Positions 9,726 to 17,294 of a DNA stretch of 64,000 bases are shown in pieces (within the stretch, counting starts at the first letter, position 1; each line of letters starts with the position of its first letter). The notes under the pieces are model-generated. The model was given only the letters and a program-made list of their open reading frames with translations. It did not search any database and was not told where the DNA came from. A program made the position numbers and the translations under genes. Source of the stretch: Nonlabens xiamenensis (lineage in GTDB: Bacteria; Bacteroidota; Bacteroidia; Flavobacteriales; Flavobacteriaceae); contig NZ_RMVE01000002.1 in assembly GCF_003865345.1 (NCBI RefSeq), forward strand, positions 248,001-312,000, in the 5' to 3' direction.

Positions 9726-10656
9726 AATTAATTCTAAGTCTTCCTTTTTGTGCCAGCATTTGGTTGTAACCAGCAATTCCTTGTAAACCCCCAGTATGAA
9801 TCGCTAAAATACGGGTTTTCGCTGGGATAACGCCTTCGCGCAGCATTTGTTCTATACCGTACATCATTTTTCCTGTGTAAATTGGGTCTAGTGGTATTCC
9901 GCTTTCGCGAAAGCGGGCATTCATATAGCCAATCAATCGATCATCAGACTTGGCGTATCCACCAAATTGATCGTCTTGGATCACTTTAAAATCAGTTCGC
10001 TCACAGTATTGCTGAATCTCATTTCTCATAAAATCACCCTTTAGGGCCGAAAAAACCATGATCTTTTGCTGTGCACCCGCTGTGTTGATAATACCAGCAG
10101 CCGTACCGCCAGTTCCTGCTGCCACACAAATCAGATCATATTGCTGCAGGTCAGACGCTGACAATATCTCTTCACAACCTTGAACAGCCAGCTGATTGGT
10201 TCCTCCTTCCGGAATCAGGTAATGTGGACCGAACAATTCTTCCCATTGCAATTGATATTTGGGGAGCATTTTATCTCTATAAGTTGTCCGGTCGATAAAA
10301 TGCAATTCCATCCCAAAACGATGAGCAAGTCTTAACGTTGGATTTTTTCTCAAGGTGGTCTGTAGATCTACCGCCAATTCCTCTCCCCTGATCACGCCAA
10401 TACTTTTCATTCCTACCATCGCACAGGCCGCAGCCGTGGCGGCAATATGGTTACTATAAGCCCCACCGAAAGTCACTATCTTAGACCGACCAGCATCAAG
10501 CGCATGTTGTAAATTGTACTTTAGCTTGCGTAATTTGTTTCCTGCAACCTCTGGATGCAGCAAGTCCTCCCTTTTAATACTGATCTGATCAGACACCTCA
10601 CAGATATAGGGTTGATTTTGGGATTGGTGCGCTTGTTTGAACAACTTCTCCATCAA
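9709..10656 (-). CDS. ACC deaminase / D-cysteine desulfhydrase family PLP enzyme
   Basis: A 315-aa fold-type II PLP enzyme. The PLP lysine lies in PEVAGNKLRKLKYNL (about residues 35-49), followed by TFGGAYSNHIAATAAAC and a Gly-rich phosphate loop (AAGTGGTAAG, about 175). Members deaminate 1-aminocyclopropane-1-carboxylate or desulfurate D-cysteine, and the sequence alone does not decide which; D-cysteine desulfhydrase activity is common in bacteria without plant association. Two adjacent Met codons (10656, 10653) could start it. A 14-bp palindrome at 9901 encodes the RFRES segment near residue 247. It is the first gene of the operon with the glucosaminidase and hemL. Confidence 0.85.
   Translation of the reverse strand: MMEKLFKQAHQSQNQPYICEVSDQISIKREDLLHPEVAGNKLRKLKYNLQHALDAGRSKIVTFGGAYSNHIAATAAACAMVGMKSIGVIRGEELAVDLQTTLRKNPTLRLAHRFGMELHFIDRTTYRDKMLPKYQLQWEELFGPHYLIPEGGTNQLAVQGCEEILSASDLQQYDLICVAAGTGGTAAGIINTAGAQQKIMVFSALKGDFMRNEIQQYCERTDFKVIQDDQFGGYAKSDDRLIGYMNARFRESGIPLDPIYTGKMMYGIEQMLREGVIPAKTRILAIHTGGLQGIAGYNQMLAQKGRLRINYEDKL
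9901..9914. repeat. 14-bp palindrome GCTTTCGCGAAAGC (copy 1)
   Basis: Perfect copy, extended to 16 bp by flanking C and G. It lies inside the ACC-deaminase-like gene and is read as ARFRES. Confidence 0.95.
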
Positions 10657-10768
10657 AAATCCGACATTACTTCAACAAAATGATAAAGTTTTGCTTATCA
10701 AGGGTTAAACACTTTTTTTAATAACGCTACAATCATTACATTGCGGCGAATTTAATTAGATTTTAAGG

Positions 10769-11899
10769 ATGTGTAAAAGTACATTGATCGTTTTTTTGCT
10801 GGGTGTAATGTGTATCAAAGCTCAAGTAGGAATAGGAACTACTGACCCAGCAGCTGGAACCCTGCTCCATGTGGATGACGGTAATGGAGACAAGGGCTTC
10901 TTACCTCCAGTTGTGGATATAGCAGATCTTTCTACTGCGGCTCCATTGCCTAATACGTTGACTGCTGGTACGGTCGTATTTAACCAGAGTGCCACCACAG
11001 AAGACGGATATTATTTCTGGAATGGGACCCAATGGAATCGATTAACGACATCATTAGATCAAGCTAATAACATTTATACCCAAGACGGAACATTGACTGA
11101 AACGCGTAATGTGGACACCAATGGTTTTGAATTACACTTTGAAGCTGAGGATGCAGGAAGAAGATTGAGACTAATCCCTGCTGCAACAGGCAATAACAAC
11201 AATCCATTTACCCTAGAAACCAATAATTCATTACGTTTTGATATTGACGATCAGCGAGGTCTCGAGATTCAATTCAACCGACAATTGCGATTAGGTCAAT
11301 ACGGATCAGGAATTTTTACTGGTAATCCTGCCTATTCAATATACACTGACGCCAACGGTAGACTCATAGAAGAAGCCTATGTAGCTCCTTATAGCGCTAA
11401 ATTTTCTATTAATCCACAATATACTGCCACAGGTGCAGAACAGATGAACGTGAACCAAGCCTTTGTAGCAGGTAGTAACGATATAGAAGTACCAATTTTT
11501 GGAAATGTCATTTGGAATGATGACGTCACCGTGACTGATCGAACAGTTGCCGTACCTCAAAACGATGATCTAACGATTCATGTGGGCGGACGATACAGGT
11601 TTACTGTCAACCTATCTTTTGAAAGTGCGACTGAACGGGTAAATCTAGATGCATTTATTGAAGTGACCAGAGGCGGAACAGATTTATTCCCTGGGGCCAA
11701 GCATTCAACTGCTTATATTCGCAGCCTTACAGCACATAACCATTCTTCGATATCTTTTACAGAAGTACTGGAACTAGAAGCTGGCGACGACATCTCAATT
11801 ATTGTGGTACAGGAAGCTGCACCAGGTACCGTCTACTTCCGAAACGGTACAGAAACTCCAGGCGTGGTGTCCAATGTTTTTATAGAGCGGTTGAGATAA
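10769..11899 (+). CDS. secreted protein with C-terminal C1q/TNF-like domain
   Basis: A 376-aa protein beginning with a signal peptide (residues 1-18, ending CIKAQ). The mature start VGIGTTDPAAGTLLHV and the YYFWNGTQWNRL segment near 85 are typical of Bacteroidota surface proteins that resemble tail-fibre or collagen-like exoproteins. The C-terminal 170 residues, starting YSAKFSINPQY, alternate beta-strands with GGRYRFTVNLSFES and end NVFIERLR, which suggests a C1q/TNF-like jelly roll. No enzymatic motif is seen, and adhesion or polysaccharide binding is a guess. A decayed paralogue ending in SVFIERLR is found at 37371-37687. The gene stands alone. Confidence 0.7.
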   Translation: MCKSTLIVFLLGVMCIKAQVGIGTTDPAAGTLLHVDDGNGDKGFLPPVVDIADLSTAAPLPNTLTAGTVVFNQSATTEDGYYFWNGTQWNRLTTSLDQANNIYTQDGTLTETRNVDTNGFELHFEAEDAGRRLRLIPAATGNNNNPFTLETNNSLRFDIDDQRGLEIQFNRQLRLGQYGSGIFTGNPAYSIYTDANGRLIEEAYVAPYSAKFSINPQYTATGAEQMNVNQAFVAGSNDIEVPIFGNVIWNDDVTVTDRTVAVPQNDDLTIHVGGRYRFTVNLSFESATERVNLDAFIEVTRGGTDLFPGAKHSTAYIRSLTAHNHSSISFTEVLELEAGDDISIIVVQEAAPGTVYFRNGTETPGVVSNVFIERLR

Positions 11900-11982
11900 A
11901 TAATTCTTGATCCTCCCTTCTTGTCGCAGATGGCTTTTATTGCTTGCGAGATTGATGAACATCTAAGTCTAGATGACGCCGA

Positions 11983-12300
11983 TCAAAACTTTCGAAAATC
12001 ATATAATTTTCGTTGTTGAAGGTATTCAGCATCACTTTCTTTAGAGTAAGCCTCCCGTTCAAAGATAATATTGCGATAGGCCTTTCTGTGATTGCGATAT
12101 TTCGCAAGTTGTCTCAAGTAATCTAGTCCATACCAGATATAGAATGGTATGACCAGCAATTCCTTCTGTTGGGCGGCATGAATGCTTTCGTGGGTGATGA
12201 ACCGCTGATCATTTCGAGATCCAGGGTGTTTGATCAATAAGAATGGCCAGAGACACATTCCATTGTATCGTTTCAGTAATCTGGTTCTGACATGAATCAT
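11983..12300 (-). CDS. small conserved HExxH protein, 105 aa
   Basis: The product contains THESIHAAQQKE at about residues 37-48. This fits the zinc-peptidase pattern HExxH, with further Glu residues downstream (EREAYSKESDAE) that could be the third ligand. The rest is basic and aromatic-rich, with a short hydrophobic stretch (ELLVIPFYIWYGLDYL) that may be membrane-associated. Its organisation resembles small uncharacterised proteins of Bacteroidota; I cannot name a family. It is divergent from the DUF5522-hutU pair, with an 86-bp intergenic space. Confidence 0.65.
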   Translation of the reverse strand: MIHVRTRLLKRYNGMCLWPFLLIKHPGSRNDQRFITHESIHAAQQKELLVIPFYIWYGLDYLRQLAKYRNHRKAYRNIIFEREAYSKESDAEYLQQRKLYDFRKF

Positions 12301-12386
12301 GAGATAAAGATAAAAAATCCTAAAAGGATCAACACTTATTTATTACCACAGACGTCAATCCCTGATATCATTCGTATTTTTATACA

Positions 12387-12560
12387 ATGAAAAAGATCAT
12401 TCCCGTAGAGGATGGTGATTACTATCTCACTGAAGATGGCTACCGTTGTTTTACAGAGCAATACCATTTAAAACGAGGCTATTGTTGCAAGAGCGGTTGC
12501 CGACACTGTCCTTATGGATATGATAAAGCCACAGACACGTTTATAAGACCAACGCCATGA
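12387..12560 (+). CDS. DUF5522 family small protein
   Basis: ATG at 12387 opens a 57-codon frame ending TGA at 12560, overlapping the hutU start by 4 bp. The product has the layout of DUF5522: DGYRCFTEQYHLKRGYCC, then CRHCPYGYD with four clustered cysteines that could bind metal. Its function is unknown. The overlap makes co-translation with hutU likely. Confidence 0.8.
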   Translation: MKKIIPVEDGDYYLTEDGYRCFTEQYHLKRGYCCKSGCRHCPYGYDKATDTFIRPTP

Positions 12561-14563
12561 CTTCAGCGCAAAAATCCTATTCTCTGTCCCGCTTTCGCAA
12601 AAGCATCAGCCAAGGCATACCAGATTCGTTGCCGGAACCATATGCATACGACGACCTCATTAATCACGCTCCTAAACGCAAAAAAATCCTAAATAATCAA
12701 GAGGAAGAACTAGCGCTACGGAACGCACTCAGGTATTTTGATCCGCAACATCACGAGGTACTGCTGCCTGAATTTAGAGATGAATTAGAGCGCCACGGCA
12801 GGATTTATATGTATCGCTTCATGCCCAAATATGAAATCAAAGCACGTCATATTGAGGACTATCCCGCCCAATCCAGACAGGCAGCGGCAATCATGTTGAT
12901 GATACAAAACAACTTGGACCACAGGGTTGCCCAACACCCACACGAATTAATCACTTACGGTGGGAATGGCGCTGTTTTTCAAAATTGGGCGCAATACCTG
13001 CTGACTATGAAATACCTGAGCCAGATGACTGATGAGCAAACCCTGGTCATGTATTCAGGTCATCCGTTAGGTCTTTTTCCCTCACATAAAAAAGCGCCCA
13101 GATGTGTGGTCACCAATGGAATGATGATTCCTAATTATTCTCAACCAGACGACTGGGAAAAATTTAATGCGTTAGGCGTGACCCAATACGGTCAGATGAC
13201 TGCAGGATCTTATATGTATATAGGTCCGCAGGGGATTGTTCATGGCACCACCATCACAGTATTAAATGCTTTTAGAAAAATCAATCAACCACCCAAAGGA
13301 AACATCTTTGTCACCAGTGGTCTGGGTGGTATGAGTGGAGCACAACCTAAAGCAGGAAATATTGCCGGCTGTATAACTATCTGTGCCGAAGTCAACCCAA
13401 AAGCTGTACATACCCGTCATTCTCAAGGCTGGGTGGATGTTGTTATTGACAATACAGTGGATTTAATCCAGCGGGTAAAAAATGCTCAAGAAAACAAGGA
13501 AACCTTATCCATTGCCTATTTGGGTAATGTGGTAGAGGTTTGGGAATCATTAGATGAAGCCAATATTGAGGTTGCGATTGGTAGTGATCAGACCAGTTTA
13601 CACAATCCATGGGCCGGCGGTTACTATCCAGCTGAAATGAGCTTTGATGAAGCCAACACCTTAATGAGTGAAGATCCGGAATCTTTTAAAAAAGCTGTTC
13701 AGGAATCGCTTATAAGACAAGTACGTGCCATTGAGAAACATACCACCAAGGGCACCTATTTCTTTGATTACGGTAATGCCTTTTTACTGGAAGCCAGTCG
13801 AGCTGGTGCTGACCTGAAGGGAACCGATCGCGAATTCAAATATCCATCCTATGTACAGGATATTATGGGCCCGATGTGTTTTGATTATGGTTTTGGTCCT
13901 TTCAGATGGGTTTGTGCATCCAATGATCCAGAAGATCTTAAGAAAACAGATCTTTTAGCGACTAAGGTGTTGAAACGACTTTCCCAAGAAGCTCCGGATC
14001 GTATCCAGCAGCAAATGCAAGATAACATACAGTGGATTGAAGGTGCTCAAGAAAACAAATTGGTCGTCGGCTCCCAAGCCAGAATCCTATATGCAGACGC
14101 GTTGGGAAGGATAGAAATCGCCAAGGCTTTTAATCAAGCCATTGCTTTAGGGGACATTGGCCCGGTTATTTTGGGAAGGGATCATCACGATGTGTCGGGT
14201 ACCGACTCCCCTTATCGGGAAACCTCCAATATTTATGATGGCTCTAGGTTTACCGCTGATATGGCCATACAGAATGTGATCGGCGATAGTTTCAGGGGAG
14301 CGACTTGGGTTTCTATTCATAATGGTGGTGGCGTAGGCTGGGGAGAAGTTATCAACGGCGGATTTGGTATGCTTCTTGATGGTAGTAGGGAGTCGGATCA
14401 GAAGCTGGAATCCATGTTATTTTGGGATGTAAACAATGGCATTGCCAGACGTAACTGGGCTAGAAATCCGAATGCTACCTTTGCCATCAAAAGAGCCATG
14501 GAGGAGCATCCAGGACTCAAAGTTACATTACCGAACGCGGTTCGGGATGATTTGTTTGAATAA
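12557..14563 (+). CDS. hutU: urocanate hydratase
   Basis: A 668-aa urocanase converting urocanate to 4-imidazolone-5-propionate in histidine degradation. It binds NAD+ tightly as a cofactor. Recognisable stretches are TYGGNGAVFQNWAQ, VMYSGHPLGLFPS, TSGLGGMSGAQPKAG (dinucleotide site) and GRDHHDVSGTDSPYRETS. It is about 110 residues longer than the enterobacterial and Pseudomonas form; the extra length fits the longer Bacteroidota type. Other hut genes are not next to it. A degenerate copy of the recurrent palindrome at 12591 encodes RFRKS near residue 12, in the poorly conserved N-terminal extension. Confidence 0.94.
   Translation: MTSAQKSYSLSRFRKSISQGIPDSLPEPYAYDDLINHAPKRKKILNNQEEELALRNALRYFDPQHHEVLLPEFRDELERHGRIYMYRFMPKYEIKARHIEDYPAQSRQAAAIMLMIQNNLDHRVAQHPHELITYGGNGAVFQNWAQYLLTMKYLSQMTDEQTLVMYSGHPLGLFPSHKKAPRCVVTNGMMIPNYSQPDDWEKFNALGVTQYGQMTAGSYMYIGPQGIVHGTTITVLNAFRKINQPPKGNIFVTSGLGGMSGAQPKAGNIAGCITICAEVNPKAVHTRHSQGWVDVVIDNTVDLIQRVKNAQENKETLSIAYLGNVVEVWESLDEANIEVAIGSDQTSLHNPWAGGYYPAEMSFDEANTLMSEDPESFKKAVQESLIRQVRAIEKHTTKGTYFFDYGNAFLLEASRAGADLKGTDREFKYPSYVQDIMGPMCFDYGFGPFRWVCASNDPEDLKKTDLLATKVLKRLSQEAPDRIQQQMQDNIQWIEGAQENKLVVGSQARILYADALGRIEIAKAFNQAIALGDIGPVILGRDHHDVSGTDSPYRETSNIYDGSRFTADMAIQNVIGDSFRGATWVSIHNGGGVGWGEVINGGFGMLLDGSRESDQKLESMLFWDVNNGIARRNWARNPNATFAIKRAMEEHPGLKVTLPNAVRDDLFE
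12591..12604. repeat. degenerate palindrome GCTTTCGCAAAAGC
   Basis: One mismatch from the 14-bp palindrome; in hutU, read as RFRKS. Confidence 0.7.
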
Positions 14564-14599
14564 GAATTAATAATCTGTGAGTAGGGAATGCGCTAGGTC

Positions 14600-14613
14600 G
14601 CTTTCGCGAAAGC
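14600..14613. repeat. 14-bp palindrome GCTTTCGCGAAAGC (copy 2, intergenic)
   Basis: Perfect copy between hutU and the DUF4136 lipoprotein gene. It is the only perfect copy outside a coding region. It is followed by an A-rich tract, not a T run, so it is not an obvious plus-strand terminator. Confidence 0.95.
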
Positions 14614-14628
14614 AAAAACACTATAGCT

Positions 14629-15162
14629 ATGAAAAAATTACTTCCTTTTATTGCCATGATGGTGATCCTGGTGGGATGCCAAAGTGTGCGGGTGTCCCAG
14701 GATTATGCGATTGGCACTGACTTCTCCCAGTATAAGACCTATGCCTATTTTAAACAAGGTATAGATGAGGCAGAGATTTCAGAATTGGACAAAAAGCGTA
14801 TCCTGCGTGCCATTGACAACGAAATGTCGGCCAAAGGATTTATCAAATCTGAAAATCCAGATCTTATGGTCAGCATTTTTACGGATTCCAAAGAAAGGGT
14901 CGATGTCTTCAACAACTGGGGCTGGGGCGCTGGCTGGGGTTGGGGCTGGGGAGGCTTCTGGGGTCCTGGATGGGGCAACAATGTTTCCCGCACCACCGAA
15001 GGTATACTCTATATAGATTTAATTGATGCCAAAAATAAAGAATTGATCTGGCAGGGAATAGGACAGGCTTCCTTAAGAACTACTCCAGAGGCAAAGGTTG
15101 AACGTACCAATGAAATAGTACAACAGATTTTGGAGCAATTCCCTCCACAGCCTAATAGATAA
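14629..15162 (+). CDS. DUF4136 domain lipoprotein
   Basis: A 177-aa protein with a lipoprotein signal (MKKLLPFIAMMVILVGC, Cys17). The DUF4136 domain fills the rest: DYAIGTDFSQYKTYAYF near the start, a Trp-Gly-rich insertion (about 101-121), and ILYIDLIDAKNKELIWQG towards the end. Such lipoproteins face the periplasm or sit in the outer membrane; their function is unknown. The Trp/Gly run is common in the family. It is preceded by the intergenic palindrome at 14600 and followed by two terminator-like hairpins. Confidence 0.87.
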   Translation: MKKLLPFIAMMVILVGCQSVRVSQDYAIGTDFSQYKTYAYFKQGIDEAEISELDKKRILRAIDNEMSAKGFIKSENPDLMVSIFTDSKERVDVFNNWGWGAGWGWGWGGFWGPGWGNNVSRTTEGILYIDLIDAKNKELIWQGIGQASLRTTPEAKVERTNEIVQQILEQFPPQPNR

Positions 15163-15188
15163 TCTATTTGTGGAACGAAATAGTTTAA

Positions 15189-15213
15189 GGTTTCGCTTTT
15201 GCGAAAGCCTTTT
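15189..15213 (+). terminator. hairpin formed by a degenerate palindrome copy, terminator-like
   Basis: GCTTTTGCGAAAGC (15195-15208) is a one-mismatch copy of the recurrent palindrome. With its flanks (TTTCGC/GCGAAA stem) it is followed by CTTTTT, which makes a plausible intrinsic terminator 30 bp past the DUF4136 gene. Confidence 0.45.
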
Positions 15214-15242
15214 TAAGCTTACATCCATTTATGCTTTTTATT

Positions 15243-15270
15243 AAAACACTCTTAAAGGAGTGTTTTTTTA
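15243..15270 (+). terminator. rho-independent terminator
   Basis: A 9-bp stem AAAACACTC/GAGTGTTTT with a 6-nt loop, followed by a T run. It lies about 80 bp downstream of the DUF4136 lipoprotein gene. Confidence 0.75.
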
Positions 15271-15328
15271 TATCTGATTTAAGGTTTTTCCCTTCCTGTA
15301 CAATTTAATTTTGGATAAAATGTGGAAG

Positions 15329-15760
15329 ATGAAAAACTATTTATATGGAATTGCATTGCTAGGAATATGCTTTATAAGCACCCAATGTGATTCGGCTGGC
15401 CAAGTTTTAAATACAGGAAGTCGGGTTCAATTGGATGGCATGTATAGGATTCAGAGCATTGAAGGAGAGAATGCCTTAAACGCACAAACTATTAGATTCA
15501 GTGGTTTATCCAGAACCGTCACCGGCAATGGAGGCTGCAATACGTACAATGCCTCCTTTACGGTAGATAATCTCGTTCTTAATATTGGAGAAATCGCCAG
15601 CACCAGAAAAACTTGTCCGGATATTGACGCCGAAAACAAGCTGTTTGAGGCGTTAAGAAAAGTACGATACTACAGCAGCCGTGATAATCAGCTCACGCTA
15701 TATGCAGCCGACAATGAAACTATTTTGGTCAGAGCTACTGAACGGGAGAATACAGAATGA
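15329..15760 (+). CDS. META domain lipoprotein
   Basis: ATG at 15329 is preferred because it begins a lipoprotein signal (MKNYLYGIALLGICFISTQC). An ATG at 15320 and a TTG at 15311 are also in frame. The 143-aa product carries a META/HslJ domain: LDGMYRIQSIEG, then TGNGGCNTYNASF, IGEIASTRKTCPD and a final strand ETILVRA. META-domain proteins are extracytoplasmic and their role is unclear; HslJ in E. coli is linked to novobiocin resistance. It is monocistronic and borders the large repeat array. Confidence 0.85.
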   Translation: MKNYLYGIALLGICFISTQCDSAGQVLNTGSRVQLDGMYRIQSIEGENALNAQTIRFSGLSRTVTGNGGCNTYNASFTVDNLVLNIGEIASTRKTCPDIDAENKLFEALRKVRYYSSRDNQLTLYAADNETILVRATERENTE

Positions 15761-17294
15761 TCAGAAATACATGTTGTAGAGGCTTTCTAAAAAGCTCGTA
15801 ACTAACAACAGATGTCATGCTGAGCCTGTCGAAGCAGTGTCGAAAACTTACAAGCCGGTCCTTGTGATAACCGCCTTCGACGGGCTCAGGCTGACAAAGG
15901 GCTCAGGCTGAAAAAATACTCAGATTGACAACAGATGTCATGCTGAGCTCGTCGAAGCAGGGTCGAAACCTTATAAGCCGGTCCTTGCGATAACCGCCTT
16001 CGAGGTAGCCTGTACTGAGCTAGACGAAGTACTCAGGCTGACAACAGATGTCATGCTGAGCTTGTCGAAGCAGTGTCGAAACCTCACAAGCCTGTCCTTG
16101 CGATAACCGCCTTCGACGGAGCCTGTACTGAGCTAGACGAAGTACTCAGGCTGACAATCCGATCAGGCTGAAAAAGTACTCAGATTGACAACAGATGTCA
16201 TGCTGAGCTCGTCGAAGCAGGGTCGAAACCTCAAAAGCGTATTTCTTCGTTTCTCGCCTTCGACGGAGCCTGTACTGAGCTAGACGAAGTACTCAGGCTT
16301 ACAACAGATGTCATGCTGAGCTTGTCGAAGCAGTGTCGAAAACTTACAAGCGTGTCCTTGCGATAACCGCCTTCGACGGGCTCAGGCTGACAAAGGGCTC
16401 AGGTTGACAATCGGGTCAGGCTGAAAAAATACTCAGATTGACAGCAGATGTCATGCTGAGATTGTCGAAGCAGGGTCGAAACCTCACAAGCGTGTTTCTT
16501 CGTATCTCGCCTTCGACGGGCTCAGGCTGACAAAGGGCTCAGGTTGACAATCGGGTCAGGCTGAAAAAATACTCAGATTGACAGCAGATGTCATGCTGAG
16601 ATTGTCGAAGCAGGGTCGAAACCTTACAAGCCGGTCCTTGTGATAACCGCCTTCGACGGAGCCTGTACTGAGCTAGACGAAGTACTCAGGCTGACAACAG
16701 ATGTCATGCTGAGCTTGTCGAAGCAGGGTCGAAACCTTACAAGCGTGTTTCTTCGTTTCTCGCCTTCGACGGAGCCTGTACTGAGCTAGACGAAGTACTC
16801 AGGCTTACAACAGATGTCAGGCTGAAAAAGTACTCAGATTGACAACAGATGTCATGCTGAGCTCGTCGAAGCAGGGTCGAAACCTTACAAGCGTGTTTCT
16901 TCGTTTCTCGCCTTCGACGGGCTCAGGCTGACAAAGGGCTCAGGCTGAAAAAATACTCAGATTGACAACAGATGTCATGCTGAGCTCGTCGAAGCAGGGT
17001 CGAAAACTTACAAGCGTGTTTCTTCGTTTCTCGCCTTTGACGGGCTCAGGCTAACAATAGACTTAGGCTAACATTAAGTACTCGTCATTTTTACGCTCTA
17101 AATAGATCTTCATGGGTTTTCATATTTGTGAGACCTAAAGATAGGGTTGTTTAAATATCCAATAATTGCAACGCACCTGGTGTATACATAAAATAAATAA
17201 CCTGCATTTGAGAAAGGTCTACATGTCGTCTGGAAAGTTAAGCTATACCATATAACAGCAATTTTTGAGTTTTGGGCTTATAAAATTAAACGTC
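15761..17294. other. 1.5-kb gene-free region holding the repeat array
   Basis: There is no plausible coding frame. About 15805-17076 is filled by the hairpin repeat array described separately. The remaining 220 bp before the T9SS gene at 17295 is AT-rich, presumably promoter and 5' untranslated sequence. Confidence 0.8.
15805..17076. repeat. array of ten hairpin (REP/MITE-like) repeats
   Basis: Ten units start with GATGTCATGCTGAG at 15811, 15934, 16047, 16194, 16307, 16447, 16587, 16700, 16848 and 16971. A shortened eleventh start (GATGTCAGGCTG) is at 16812. Spacings are 123, 113, 147, 113, 140, 140, 113, 148 and 123 bp. Each unit is a long imperfect hairpin: TGTCATGCTGAGCTTGTCGAAG on the left pairs with CTTCGACGGGCTCAGGCTGACA on the right. 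The middle segment has two versions (GTCCTTG-GATAACC or TTTCTTCG-TTTCTC). The right arm also has two versions: plain, or carrying AGCCTGTACTGAGCTAGACG followed by AAGTACTCAGGCT, itself a hairpin. The versions are mixed between units, suggesting recombination or gene conversion. Related intergenic repeats are known from other bacteria; the array density is unusual. Confidence 0.9.

Noticed and set aside
15805-17076. CRISPR-like or integron attC-like array
   Set aside because: Units are variable in length and carry shared mosaic arms with no constant repeat and unique spacer, and there are no cas genes, cassettes or integrase.
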